A DNA stretch of 64,000 nt from Pedococcus sp. 5OH_020 (GCF_027812955.1 NZ_JAPYZV010000001.1:124001-188000); one strand, 5' to 3'; shown: positions 27,051 through 35,439, numbered from the stretch's first letter. The notes: a model not told the origin generated them from the sequence alone. Made by a program: numbers and translations.

Positions 27051-28637
27051 ATGAGCGAGCAGATCATCGATCTCAGGTCGACGTGGGCGATCCTGCGTCG
27101 ACGGGTGGGCACTCTCATCGTGGCTGCCTCGGTCGGCGCGCTGGCCGGGGGTGCCGCGGTGTACCTGCGGCCGCCGGTCTACAGCAGCACCAGCATCGTG
27201 CTGCTGCCTCCACCGCAGGGCTCCGGCAGCTCGGCCCCCAGCCACAGCGTGGACACCCAGGTCCAGATCGCTGAGAGCGAGTCCGTGTTCGGTCCGGCCG
27301 GCAAGGCGGTCACGCCGCGGCTGGACCCGGCGCAGGTCGCAGACCACGTCACGGTCGAGGCGCCGACGGCTGACGTGCTGACCATCACGGCGACCGGAAC
27401 CACACCCGGCAAGGCGGAGGCGCTCTCCGAGGCCGTCGCGAAGTCCGAGGTGGACTACCTGAAGGCGGCGGCCAGCTCACTGGGCCAGGACGCGCGGAAC
27501 GCGTTGGCCGCCCGCGCCAGCACCCTGCAGCAGAGCCTGGACTCGGTGAGCGCCGAGCTGAAGAAGACGGAGAGCCGGCTGGCCGCCGAGCCGGGCGCGT
27601 CGCCGGCAGGCAAGGTCGACGCGGCCGCGCTCTCCGAGCTCACGGCCCAGCAGGCCAAGCTCGTGCTGCAGCTCGACCAGATCCAGAAGCAGACCACGTC
27701 GACAGGGCAGGGCGGGGCCCAGGCCGGCAGTGAGGCCACCGTCATCCAGCATGCGACTCCAGCGGTGCGCATGTCCTTGGCCCTGCGGCTGGCCCTGTTC
27801 GAGGGGATCGGCGCGGCAGCGACCCTGTTCCTCACCGGGCTCGTCATCGTGATCCGCGGTCGGCGCGAGCGGACGATGCGCTCGCGGGACGAGATCGCCG
27901 ACGCCATCGGGATCCCCGTGGTGGCGTCGATCCACAGCCGTGCCCCGCATTCCGTTGCCGGATGGACGAGCCTGCTGGCGAAGTACTCCCCGGGGACCGT
28001 GGAGACCTGGACGCTGCGTCAGCTGGTCCGCCTGGTGACGCCTGGCCACCCTGGGAGCCTCGCGGAGCGGCAGACAGACCGCCACGAGTCCCCGGCCGTC
28101 GTGGTGCTCACCCTGTCCGACGACCTTCGCGCCCTGGCGGTGGGTCCGCAGCTCGCCTCCTTCGCAGCCTCCACCGGGCTCGCGACCCGTCTGGTGACAG
28201 CGCAGCCGCACGCCTCCGCGAACGGGCTCTGGGCCGCATGCTCGGGCCTCCCGGCAGAAGCGCAACCCCGGCCGGGCCTCTCCGTCGAGAGCCGGAGCCA
28301 CCTGCGTCACTCCGGCGACCTGGTCGTCCATGTCGCCGTCCTGGACCGCCTGCATCCCGAGCTCCACCTTCGAGGTACCGAGGATGCGGTCACCTTGCTG
28401 GCCGTCACGGCAGGCACGCCGAGCGCAGACGACCTCGCCCGGGTCGCCCTCGCCGCCGACGACTCCGGGCACCCCATCGCACGGATCGTCGTCGTGGACC
28501 CCGACCCGCTCGACCGCACGACAGGACGCGTCCTGCCCTCCGAGCGTGCGCAGCATGCGCCCCTGCCGTCCCTGATGACGGGCTCTGCCATCGTCAGTGA
28601 GGCGACCCCGCTCGAGCAGCGCCGGAGGCTGCGGTGA
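27051..28637 (+). CDS. Wzz-like chain-length protein with degenerate BY-kinase-like domain (1)
   Basis: A 528-residue membrane protein. Residues about 1-45 contain the first transmembrane helix (TLIVAASVGALAGGAAVYL) of a Wzz/PCP domain; a periplasmic coiled-coil region (about 140-225) follows; the second helix lies near residue 250-270, then a basic RGRRERT stop-transfer. The cytoplasmic tail resembles the capsular tyrosine-kinase fold (VVVLTLSDDLRALAVGPQLA; VTLLAVTAGTPSADDL) but the Walker A lysine/serine and the Walker A' aspartates are missing and there is no tyrosine cluster. Expected role: control of polymer length with Wzy. GTGA overlap with wzz2. Confidence 0.8.
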   Translation: MSEQIIDLRSTWAILRRRVGTLIVAASVGALAGGAAVYLRPPVYSSTSIVLLPPPQGSGSSAPSHSVDTQVQIAESESVFGPAGKAVTPRLDPAQVADHVTVEAPTADVLTITATGTTPGKAEALSEAVAKSEVDYLKAAASSLGQDARNALAARASTLQQSLDSVSAELKKTESRLAAEPGASPAGKVDAAALSELTAQQAKLVLQLDQIQKQTTSTGQGGAQAGSEATVIQHATPAVRMSLALRLALFEGIGAAATLFLTGLVIVIRGRRERTMRSRDEIADAIGIPVVASIHSRAPHSVAGWTSLLAKYSPGTVETWTLRQLVRLVTPGHPGSLAERQTDRHESPAVVVLTLSDDLRALAVGPQLASFAASTGLATRLVTAQPHASANGLWAACSGLPAEAQPRPGLSVESRSHLRHSGDLVVHVAVLDRLHPELHLRGTEDAVTLLAVTAGTPSADDLARVALAADDSGHPIARIVVVDPDPLDRTTGRVLPSERAQHAPLPSLMTGSAIVSEATPLEQRRRLR

Positions 28638-30334
28638 TCGACGTCTCCTGGAACATCGACGACGAGGAGCGCGAGGCCGAGCTGGTCGGGCCGCCGCGGG
28701 CTCTGGTCGGCACGTGGCACTACCTGCGCAACGCGCTGAGGCGCGAGTGGCGCATCTGGGCGGGCCTTGCGGGCCTCGGCGCGGTCCTCGGGCTGGCGAC
28801 CCTCGTGCTCCTGCCGCCGAGCAGCAGCGGCACCGTCACCCTGCTGATGGCCCACCCCGCCAACCTCGACGGCCCCTCGGCCATGGGGACGGACGTGAGC
28901 CTGCTCAACACGCGGGAAGTGGCGTCGCGCACCGTACGGCAGCTGGGCCTGCACCTCACGCCGGAGGCCTTCCAGTCGACCGTCAGCGCCAACGCCGTGA
29001 CCACCGAGATCCTCGTCGTCTCGGTCGCGGCTCCCGACGACGCGTCGGCCGTCGCGCGGGCCGACGCCCTCTCCAGCCAGTATCTCGACTTCCGGGCGAC
29101 GCAGCTGCGCTCGCTCAGCAGCGGTCTGATCGCGGGGTACAAGTCGCGGATCACCGACATGCAGGACCAGGTCACCGCGCTGAACCGCGAGTACAGCCAG
29201 GTCAGCGAGCAGGGTGCGGCGGGACAGACCCGGGCGACGGAGATCCTGAGCCGTCGCACCGAGCTGAACTCGCAGATCGTCGACATGCAGCAGGCCATCG
29301 AGGACGCCGCGCTCGCCACGGACGCGGCCGTGTCGTCCACGCACGTCATCGACGCGGCGCGCGCGGTGCGAGGGTCGGCGAAGAAGGCGATGGTCCTGGA
29401 CATCGGCTCGGGTCTGATCGGGGGGACCGCGCTCGGGGTCGGCTACGTCCTGTTCCGCGCCTTGACCACAGACCGCCTCCGCCGTCGCCAGGACATCGCG
29501 CTGGCTCTCGGTGTGCCGGTGCGCTTCAGCGTGAGGTCCCGTGGTCCTGTGGGCCGCCGGCTCGCGCGGCTCAGGGCTCGTCGAGGACCGCGGACGGGGT
29601 GGCGCGGCCGCGACCTGGAGACGCTGGTCCGGGGCCTGGAGGCCGCGGTGATGCCGCGTGGGGGACCGGGCCTGGAGCTACCACGAGCCGCGGCGCCGGC
29701 GGGCGGCGGTCCGAGACATGCCGTGGCCCTGGCGGCGGTGGGCAACGCGGCCGTCGCGGCAGCGGTGGTGGCGGCCCTCGCGACCCGGCTTCGCGACCTC
29801 GGCCGGAACGTGTTCCTCGTCGACCTCAGCCACTCCGGCGCGCTCGTCGCCGAGATGGCCCTGCCGCGCACGCGCGGCCATGGCGTGCCGTCCGGTCGGC
29901 ATGCGAAGGGCCCACACCCGCACGCGGACAACGACGTCGGCGCCGAACCGGCCGAGCCTGCCGTCCTCCGGCCGACCGGTGGACCGGGGTTCGCGCGAGG
30001 GCCCCGCGGAGCCGTCGCGGGCGCTGTCGTCGACCTGCCCGGGACAGGCGGCTGGAGACAGAGCTGGGAGGCGGCCGACGTCGTCCTGGCTCTGGCGGAG
30101 GTGAACCCGGGGATCGACGCCGAGAACCTGCGGTCCTGGGTCGGGCACGTCGTGCCCCTGGTGACGGCGGGCCGGTCCTCACCCGAGCTGCTCGAGACCA
30201 CAGCAGAGCTGGTGCGTGCCGCCGGGCTGGAGCTGCCGTTCGCGATGATGGTCGGCTCCGACGAGACGGACGAGAGCCTCGGCCTGGTGGAGACCTCCGA
30301 ACCCTCCCGCGGCGTGGCGCCGACGCTGCCATGA
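28634..30334 (+). CDS. Wzz-like chain-length protein with degenerate BY-kinase-like domain (2)
   Basis: A 566-residue protein built like the preceding one: transmembrane helix 1 near residues 38-60 (WAGLAGLGAVLGLATLVLL), extracytoplasmic helical region to about 250, helix 2 near 260-280 (GLIGGTALGVGYVLF), then a cytoplasmic tail. The tail has AVGNAAVAAAVVAALATRL where an active kinase has its P-loop, and VFLVDLSHSG where Walker A' (LVDxD) would be, so the fold looks retained but nucleotide-binding residues are lost. Its start overlaps the stop of wzz1 and its stop overlaps the wzy start, so the three genes are tightly coupled. Sequence similarity between the two Wzz proteins is low, suggesting a heteromeric or specialised pair. 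Confidence 0.8.
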   Translation: MIDVSWNIDDEEREAELVGPPRALVGTWHYLRNALRREWRIWAGLAGLGAVLGLATLVLLPPSSSGTVTLLMAHPANLDGPSAMGTDVSLLNTREVASRTVRQLGLHLTPEAFQSTVSANAVTTEILVVSVAAPDDASAVARADALSSQYLDFRATQLRSLSSGLIAGYKSRITDMQDQVTALNREYSQVSEQGAAGQTRATEILSRRTELNSQIVDMQQAIEDAALATDAAVSSTHVIDAARAVRGSAKKAMVLDIGSGLIGGTALGVGYVLFRALTTDRLRRRQDIALALGVPVRFSVRSRGPVGRRLARLRARRGPRTGWRGRDLETLVRGLEAAVMPRGGPGLELPRAAAPAGGGPRHAVALAAVGNAAVAAAVVAALATRLRDLGRNVFLVDLSHSGALVAEMALPRTRGHGVPSGRHAKGPHPHADNDVGAEPAEPAVLRPTGGPGFARGPRGAVAGAVVDLPGTGGWRQSWEAADVVLALAEVNPGIDAENLRSWVGHVVPLVTAGRSSPELLETTAELVRAAGLELPFAMMVGSDETDESLGLVETSEPSRGVAPTLP

Positions 30335-31569
30335 CGACCCTTGTCGCGCCGAGGACGGCACCCGGGCGGGACGCCGCCCAGCGGCACGCACCGCTGCGGA
30401 CCAGCGCCACCAAGGTCCCGAGGATGCTGCTCCTTGCGTGGGGGGCGTTGTTCGTCAACGTCCTCACGCCCTCGAACAACCCGACGGTGCTGCCGATCCC
30501 GCACTCGATCAACCAGATCCTCGCCCAGGGGTCGCTCCTGATGGCCGTGGTCCTGGCGCTGCTCGTCAACCCACGGATCGTGATCCGCCCCAACCTGTTC
30601 CTGGTGCTCCTCTCCGTGATGGCGATCGTCGCGCTCATCGTGAGCATCCACAGCCCCTTCTTCGTCGGGTCGACGTACCGCGCTCTGCGCCTCATCGGCT
30701 TCGTGCTGTGTCTATGGCTGCTGACACCCTGGTGGGGCCGACATGACGTCGTGCTGCTGCGCGTCCACCGACTGTGCCTCTGGGGCGCACTGGTGTCCGT
30801 CGTGGTGGGTGCGGCACTGGCTCCCGGCAAGGCGTTCTCCTCCGAGGGCAGGCTCTCGGGCGCCATCTGGCCGATCCCGCCGCCTCAGGTGGCGCACTAC
30901 GCCGCGGTCCTGCTGGCCACCTCGGCGATCCTGTGGATGTGCCGCGTGATCGGTGGCCAGCACGCGCTGCTCGGCATCGTGGTCTCCGTGGCGGTCCTCA
31001 TCGGGACGCACACCCGGACCGCCCTGCTCGGCGCGATCATCGGTGTCGCGGTGGCGGGGGCCAGCCTCTTCCTCGGTCACGCGAGGGTTCGCAGGACCTC
31101 CGCCTCCACTGTGCTGTTCGGGGTCGTGGCCGGCACGCTGTTCGCCCCGCAGATCGTGAAGTGGGCCGCGCGCGGCCAGTCGGCCGAGGACGCCTCTCAA
31201 CTCACCGGTCGCACCAAGGTTTGGTCCGCCTCGCTGGACCAGGCGCGACCTCGGCTCCAGGACCTCTTCGGGAACGGCCTGTCGAACAAGTCGTTCAACG
31301 GCCTTCCGGTCGACAGCAACTGGGTGGCGACGTACCTCGACCTCGGCTGGTTCGGCATCGTCGTCCAGGTCACGTTCATCCTGCTGCTGCTCGTCATGGC
31401 CATCACCCACGTGCGCGGTCCGCGACGCGCGGTGGCACTGTTCTTCATCGTCTACTGCATCGTCGCCTCCGTCACCGAGACGGGGACCGGTGACGCCTCG
31501 ACCTATCTGTTGGACCTGACGGTCGCTGCCGCGCTCCTCGTTCCCGAGCCGGGGCGTCGAGCGCGATGA
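30331..31569 (+). CDS. wzy: O-antigen/EPS polymerase-like membrane protein (Wzy)
   Basis: A 412-residue protein with about 10-12 hydrophobic helices. After a polar N-terminus (about 30 residues), helices begin at RMLLLAWGALFV; a GTHTRTALLGAIIG segment and the extracytoplasmic loop with LTGRTKVWSASLDQ, both typical of the O-antigen ligase/polymerase (PF04932-type) family, lie in the C-terminal half, followed by GNGLSNKSF and DLGWFGIV. Wzy joins repeat units on the outer face of the membrane. It overlaps the wzz2 stop by ATGA. Ligase activity is an alternative, but linkage to wzx and wzz genes favours polymerase. Confidence 0.82.
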   Translation: MTTLVAPRTAPGRDAAQRHAPLRTSATKVPRMLLLAWGALFVNVLTPSNNPTVLPIPHSINQILAQGSLLMAVVLALLVNPRIVIRPNLFLVLLSVMAIVALIVSIHSPFFVGSTYRALRLIGFVLCLWLLTPWWGRHDVVLLRVHRLCLWGALVSVVVGAALAPGKAFSSEGRLSGAIWPIPPPQVAHYAAVLLATSAILWMCRVIGGQHALLGIVVSVAVLIGTHTRTALLGAIIGVAVAGASLFLGHARVRRTSASTVLFGVVAGTLFAPQIVKWAARGQSAEDASQLTGRTKVWSASLDQARPRLQDLFGNGLSNKSFNGLPVDSNWVATYLDLGWFGIVVQVTFILLLLVMAITHVRGPRRAVALFFIVYCIVASVTETGTGDASTYLLDLTVAAALLVPEPGRRAR

Positions 31570-31727
31570 GAGCGTCGTACCTGCTTGCGGAGCAAGGGAT
31601 TTCGGCAAAGCGGTCACCCGCCGCGACGCCACTACCTACCATGGCTGTGTCAGTCCCAGGGGGTGGGGTCGTCGCACGCGACCGTCCCCGGGGATCGGGT
31701 GGGGCACGCCGGAGCGCGGAGGCCGAC

Positions 31728-31835
31728 ATGAGGTGTCAAGAGTGGTGTGCGGGGGCTGCACTGCGTCGTCGAGATGGCCGGGTCATCGTCGAAGGCGACC
31801 GTGCCTCGCGGCCCGGTCGGGACGGCCGGCCATGA
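31728..31835 (+). CDS. Candidate 35-residue leader peptide upstream of the GmhB-GmhA gene
   Basis: ATG 31728 follows GGAGG (31718-31722) with 5-base spacing and opens a 35-codon frame, basic and with two cysteines near the start (CQEWC), whose stop overlaps the ATGA of the next gene. Its first bases, TGTCAAGAGTGGTGT, nearly match TGTCAAGTGGTGT at 12121 upstream of hddC. Because any gene beginning ATGA creates a stop in this frame, the overlap alone is weak; the ribosome site and the shared sequence are the support. Could be a regulatory leader or chance. Confidence 0.3.
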   Translation: MRCQEWCAGAALRRRDGRVIVEGDRASRPGRDGRP

Positions 31836-33025
31836 CGCGGCCCGGGGTGCTCCTCGACCGCGACGGCACCATCATCGTCGACAGCGGCTATGTCGGCGCC
31901 ATCTCGGACGTCGTGTTCCTCGAGGGGGCCGTCGAGGCCATCGCGCGGCTGAACGCGGCGGGGATCCCCGTGGCGGTCGTGACCAACCAGTCGGCCGTGG
32001 CCCGCGGGTTCTTCGAGCTCGAGGACGTCGAGCAGGTGCACAAGCACATGGCGGCGGAGCTCGCCCGTGGCGGTGCGTATGTCGACGCGTGGTTCTTCTG
32101 CCCCTACCACCCGGACGGGATCGTCGCGCCCTTCGCCCGGGTGAGCTCAGACCGCAAGCCCGGCCCCGGAATGGCGCTCGCGGCCGCCGAGACCTTGGGC
32201 CTGGACCTCTCCGCGTCCTGGGTGGTGGGTGACAGCGACTCCGACGTCGGCATGGCGAGGGCGGTCGGAGCGCAGCCCTTCCTGGTCCTGCAGACGGGAC
32301 AGAGCACTGCGCCGGACGTCGTCACCGTGACCGGCCTGGCGGCTGCGGTCGACATCATCCTGAGCGACCACGCCGAGAGGTCGATTCAGCCGGCGGTGCC
32401 CCGAACCGCCTTCCCGGGCCGCCGGTACGCAGAGGCGTCGAGCTTCGCCGCCGACTATGCCGGCGAGCTGAGCCGCGCGATGGCGACGCTCGACAGCCCG
32501 CAGCTGGACGCCGCAGCGCGACTGCTGAACGCCGCCTACGACCGGGGGGCCACGGTCTTCTCCTGTGGCAACGGCGGGTCGGCGTCCATCGCGAACCACT
32601 TCCAGTGCGACCACGTGAAGGGGGTGAGGGGAGGCACGGGGCTGCTCACCCACGTGCAGAGCCTCAGCGCGAACGTGGAGATCCTGAGCGCGATCGCCAA
32701 CGACAACGGGTACGACGGTGTCTTCGACTTCCAGCTGGAGTCGCTGGCACGGCCCGGAGACGTGCTCGTCGCCGTGTCCTCGTCCGGCCGCTCACCCAAC
32801 ATCGTGCGGGCCCTGGAGTGGTGTGCGAAGAACGGTCTGGAGTCCGTGGCCCTCACCGGCTTCACCGGAGGACGGGCCCGCGAGCTGGCCACCGTGTCGG
32901 TCCACGTCGACTCGTTCAACTACGGGGTCATCGAGGATGCGCACCAGGCCTGCATGCACCTCCTCGCCCAGTACGTGCGCCAGTCGAGGATGTCGGCCGC
33001 CGACGTCGTGAGCGCGGTCTTCTGA
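31832..33025 (+). CDS. GmhB-GmhA fusion: heptose-bisphosphate phosphatase + sedoheptulose-7-phosphate isomerase
   Basis: A 397-residue fusion. Residues 1 to about 180 are a HAD phosphatase of the GmhB/HisB-N type: LLDRDGTII (nucleophile and acid/base aspartates), VTNQSAVARG, and GDSDSDVGMA. About 195-397 are an SIS domain of the GmhA type: CGNGGSASIANHF, SSSGRSPN, and a conserved histidine in EDAHQ. The HAD half should remove the C7 phosphate of heptose 1,7-bisphosphate, and the SIS half should convert sedoheptulose-7-phosphate to heptose-7-phosphate. With hddA and hddC this completes GDP-heptose synthesis. The GmhB zinc loop keeps Cys90 and His93 but the usual second CxC is replaced by SSD (105-107). 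Confidence 0.85.
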   Translation: MTRPGVLLDRDGTIIVDSGYVGAISDVVFLEGAVEAIARLNAAGIPVAVVTNQSAVARGFFELEDVEQVHKHMAAELARGGAYVDAWFFCPYHPDGIVAPFARVSSDRKPGPGMALAAAETLGLDLSASWVVGDSDSDVGMARAVGAQPFLVLQTGQSTAPDVVTVTGLAAAVDIILSDHAERSIQPAVPRTAFPGRRYAEASSFAADYAGELSRAMATLDSPQLDAAARLLNAAYDRGATVFSCGNGGSASIANHFQCDHVKGVRGGTGLLTHVQSLSANVEILSAIANDNGYDGVFDFQLESLARPGDVLVAVSSSGRSPNIVRALEWCAKNGLESVALTGFTGGRARELATVSVHVDSFNYGVIEDAHQACMHLLAQYVRQSRMSAADVVSAVF

Positions 33026-33028
33026 CCC

Positions 33029-34174
33029 ATGCGCGTCGCCATCAACCTGCTGACCGACGACCCGGCCAACCCCTCGGGCGCACACTGGTTCTGGACCAGG
33101 GTGATACCGGAGATGGCCACCCATCTCAAGGACGACGAGGAGCTGCGGCTCGTCGTCAGCCCGCGCTCCAAGACGATGCACCGCGGCTACGGAGCCGGAG
33201 TCGGGTACGTCACCTTCCCGTGGTCCAACGAGCGCCGGAACCTGCGCACTCTCAGCGAGCACCTCTACGCGCCGGTGCGGCTGCCACTGGGCGGGGTCGA
33301 CGTCTTCAGCACCCTGATCGCCCCTGTCGTCAAACCCGCACCGTCGCTGGTCGCCCACTTCAAGACGATGCACGCCTTCACGGCGCCCGAGGCCATCGGC
33401 CGCGCTGCACGGCTGTACCGCCGCATCGGGTATCCGCGCACGGCCAAGGTCGCCGACGCCATCATCATCAACTCCGAAAGCCTGCGTTCGGAGGTCCACA
33501 GGCATCTCGACGTGGACCCGGCGAAGCTGCGGCTCATCCCGGAGGCGGTGGACCACGACCTGTTCCGACCAGGAGACCCGCAGGAGGCGCGACGGCACCT
33601 GGCAGAGCGGTACGGGGTCCGGGGGCCGTTCGTGCTGTTCGTCTCCTCCCTCTGGCCGTACAAGAACTGCGACGGCCTGCTGCGGGCGTTCGCCGTCGCG
33701 AAGCCGGACCTGGACGGCCATCGGCTCGTCGTCGTCGGCCCGGGCCGCGACACGGCCTACCTGAGCGAGCTGCGGTCGCTCGCCGCACAGCTCGGCATCG
33801 CCGACGACGTGACGTGGGTCGGCGGGGTCCCGCTGGAGGAGACAGTCCCCTTCTACCGGGCGGCCGACGTCTTCGTGTACCCGTCGCACAACGAGACGTT
33901 CGGCCTGACGATCCTGGAGGCGATGGCCTGCGGATGCCCCGTGGTCACCTCCGACCGGAGCGCGATGCCGGAGACGGCCGGCGGGGCGGGGTTCCTCGCC
34001 GATCCTGACGACCCGGAGGCGATCGGCGCGGCCATCCTCCGGGCTCGCGCGAGCGGCGAGGACCTGCGGTCGCGGGGGCTCGCCAGAGCAGCACAGTTCA
34101 CCTGGGCCCAGACGGCCCGGGAGACGCTCGAGGTGTACCGCGAGGTGTACGCGAACCGGAAGGCCCGTCGATGA
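33029..34174 (+). CDS. Family 4 glycosyltransferase
   Basis: A 381-residue GT-B enzyme beginning 3 bases after the GmhB-GmhA stop. The N-terminal acceptor domain starts MRVAINLLTDDPANPSGAH; the donor domain has LFVSSLWPYKN, the VVVGPG strand, and the E-x7-E motif in NETFGLTILEAMACGCPVV. Such mannosyltransferase-like enzymes often use GDP-sugars; its direct coupling to a heptose gene makes it a candidate heptosyltransferase of the GT4 type, but this is inference. It overlaps the following epimerase gene (ATGA). Confidence 0.88.
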   Translation: MRVAINLLTDDPANPSGAHWFWTRVIPEMATHLKDDEELRLVVSPRSKTMHRGYGAGVGYVTFPWSNERRNLRTLSEHLYAPVRLPLGGVDVFSTLIAPVVKPAPSLVAHFKTMHAFTAPEAIGRAARLYRRIGYPRTAKVADAIIINSESLRSEVHRHLDVDPAKLRLIPEAVDHDLFRPGDPQEARRHLAERYGVRGPFVLFVSSLWPYKNCDGLLRAFAVAKPDLDGHRLVVVGPGRDTAYLSELRSLAAQLGIADDVTWVGGVPLEETVPFYRAADVFVYPSHNETFGLTILEAMACGCPVVTSDRSAMPETAGGAGFLADPDDPEAIGAAILRARASGEDLRSRGLARAAQFTWAQTARETLEVYREVYANRKARR

Positions 34175-35283
34175 GAGTGCTGGTGACCGGAGGAGCCGGT
34201 TTCATCGGCTCGCACACGAGCGACCGGCTCGTAGAGCTTGGGCACGAGGTGGTCATCCTGGACGCCCTCACCGCGCCGGTGCACCGAGACGGCCAGCCGA
34301 GCTATCTCACCCCCGGCGCAGAGCTCTGGGTCGGGGACGTGCGGAACAGGGACCTGCTCGCGAACCTCCTGCGCAGGGTCGACGCGGTCTACCACTTCGC
34401 GGCATACCAGGACTACCTCACCGACTTCTCCCGCTTCACCTCGACCAACGTCGTGTCCACCGCACTGCTCTACGAGATCGCGGTGGCGGAGAAGCTGGAC
34501 CTCCAACGGGTCGTGGTCGCCTCATCCCAGTCCGCCATGGGGGAGGGGATGTACGCCTGCCCCACCGATGGCGTGCAGACGCCGGACATGCGTCCCGAGT
34601 CGGCGCTGGCGCGCGGGGAGTGGGAACACCGATGCCCTCAGTGCGGTGGCGCACTGCGAGTGCTGAAGACCCCGGAGACCTTCGCGAACCCCCAGAACGC
34701 GTACGGGATGTCCAAGTACGGCGAGGAGATGGTCGCCATCGCCCTGGGCCGCCGCTACGGCATCCCTACCGTGGCGCTGCGCTACAGCATCGTGCAGGGC
34801 CCACGCCAGTCCATCTACAACGCCTACTCCGGGGCGTGCCGGATCTTCTGCCTCCACTACCTGCTGGGCTCTGCCCCGATCCTGTACGAGGACGGTGCGA
34901 TGCTGCGCGACTACGTCAACATCCACGACGTGGTCGCGGCCAACGAGCTGGCACTCGCGGACTCCCGCGCAGTCGGTGGGGTGTTCAACGTCGGCGGCGG
35001 CACCGCCTACACAACGGCCCAGTTCGCCGAAGTGGTCCGCGAGCACTACGCCTCGGAGCAGCAGCCGCGCGTGTCGGGTGAGTACCGGTTCGGCGACACC
35101 CGGCACATCCACTCGGACATCCAGGCGCTGCAGGATCTGGGCTGGGATCCCAAGCGGAGTCCGGCGGACTCGGTCGCCCAGTACGCCGAATGGCTCCAGG
35201 GGATGCCGGGGCTGGACGACGTCCTGGCGGAGGCGGACGCGAAGATGCGCCGGCTGGGCGTCGTGCGGAGGGCCGCCGGATGA
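34171..35283 (+). CDS. NAD-dependent sugar epimerase with CPxCG insert
   Basis: A 370-residue extended SDR. It has TGGAGFIGS near residues 7-15, an SSQSAMGEG active-site serine region, YGMSKYGEE with the catalytic Tyr and Lys, and RYSIVQGPRQ. Between serine and tyrosine it carries an insert including CPTDGVQTPDMRPES and then HRCPQCGGAL, a possible zinc-ribbon half site near residues 154-159. Proteins with a similar insert position include WbiB-type dTDP-L-rhamnose 4-epimerases, as far as I recall. The start overlaps the preceding glycosyltransferase stop. Substrate unknown; 4-epimerisation of a deoxyhexose or heptose nucleotide is plausible. Confidence 0.85.
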   Translation: MRVLVTGGAGFIGSHTSDRLVELGHEVVILDALTAPVHRDGQPSYLTPGAELWVGDVRNRDLLANLLRRVDAVYHFAAYQDYLTDFSRFTSTNVVSTALLYEIAVAEKLDLQRVVVASSQSAMGEGMYACPTDGVQTPDMRPESALARGEWEHRCPQCGGALRVLKTPETFANPQNAYGMSKYGEEMVAIALGRRYGIPTVALRYSIVQGPRQSIYNAYSGACRIFCLHYLLGSAPILYEDGAMLRDYVNIHDVVAANELALADSRAVGGVFNVGGGTAYTTAQFAEVVREHYASEQQPRVSGEYRFGDTRHIHSDIQALQDLGWDPKRSPADSVAQYAEWLQGMPGLDDVLAEADAKMRRLGVVRRAAG

Positions 35284-35408
35284 CGACCGCTCCAGCAGCC
35301 ACCCCCGGGAGCGCCGGCATCGCTCGCGGCGTACCGGTCGACGACTTCCGTACGGGGCATACCGCGTGCGGAGCAGCAGTCCGGCCCCTGCAGTGGGGGC
35401 CGGCGCGC

Positions 35409-35435
35409 ATGCAGGGAATGCAGGGAATGCAGGGG
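35409..35435 (+). repeat. Three 9-bp tandem units before a glycosyltransferase start
   Basis: ATGCAGGGA occurs twice and ATGCAGGGG once in tandem (35409-35435), directly followed by GAGC and the ATG of the next gene. Each unit carries an ATG and an AGGG, so the array also forms the ribosome-binding region. Confidence 0.75.
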
Positions 35436-35439
35436 GAGC

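Noticed and set aside
31566-31835. 89-codon plus-strand frame overlapping the wzy stop and the GmhB-GmhA start
   Set aside because: As a whole it has no ribosome site or protein-like composition. Only its last 35 codons, behind GGAGG, are kept as a low-confidence leader ORF.
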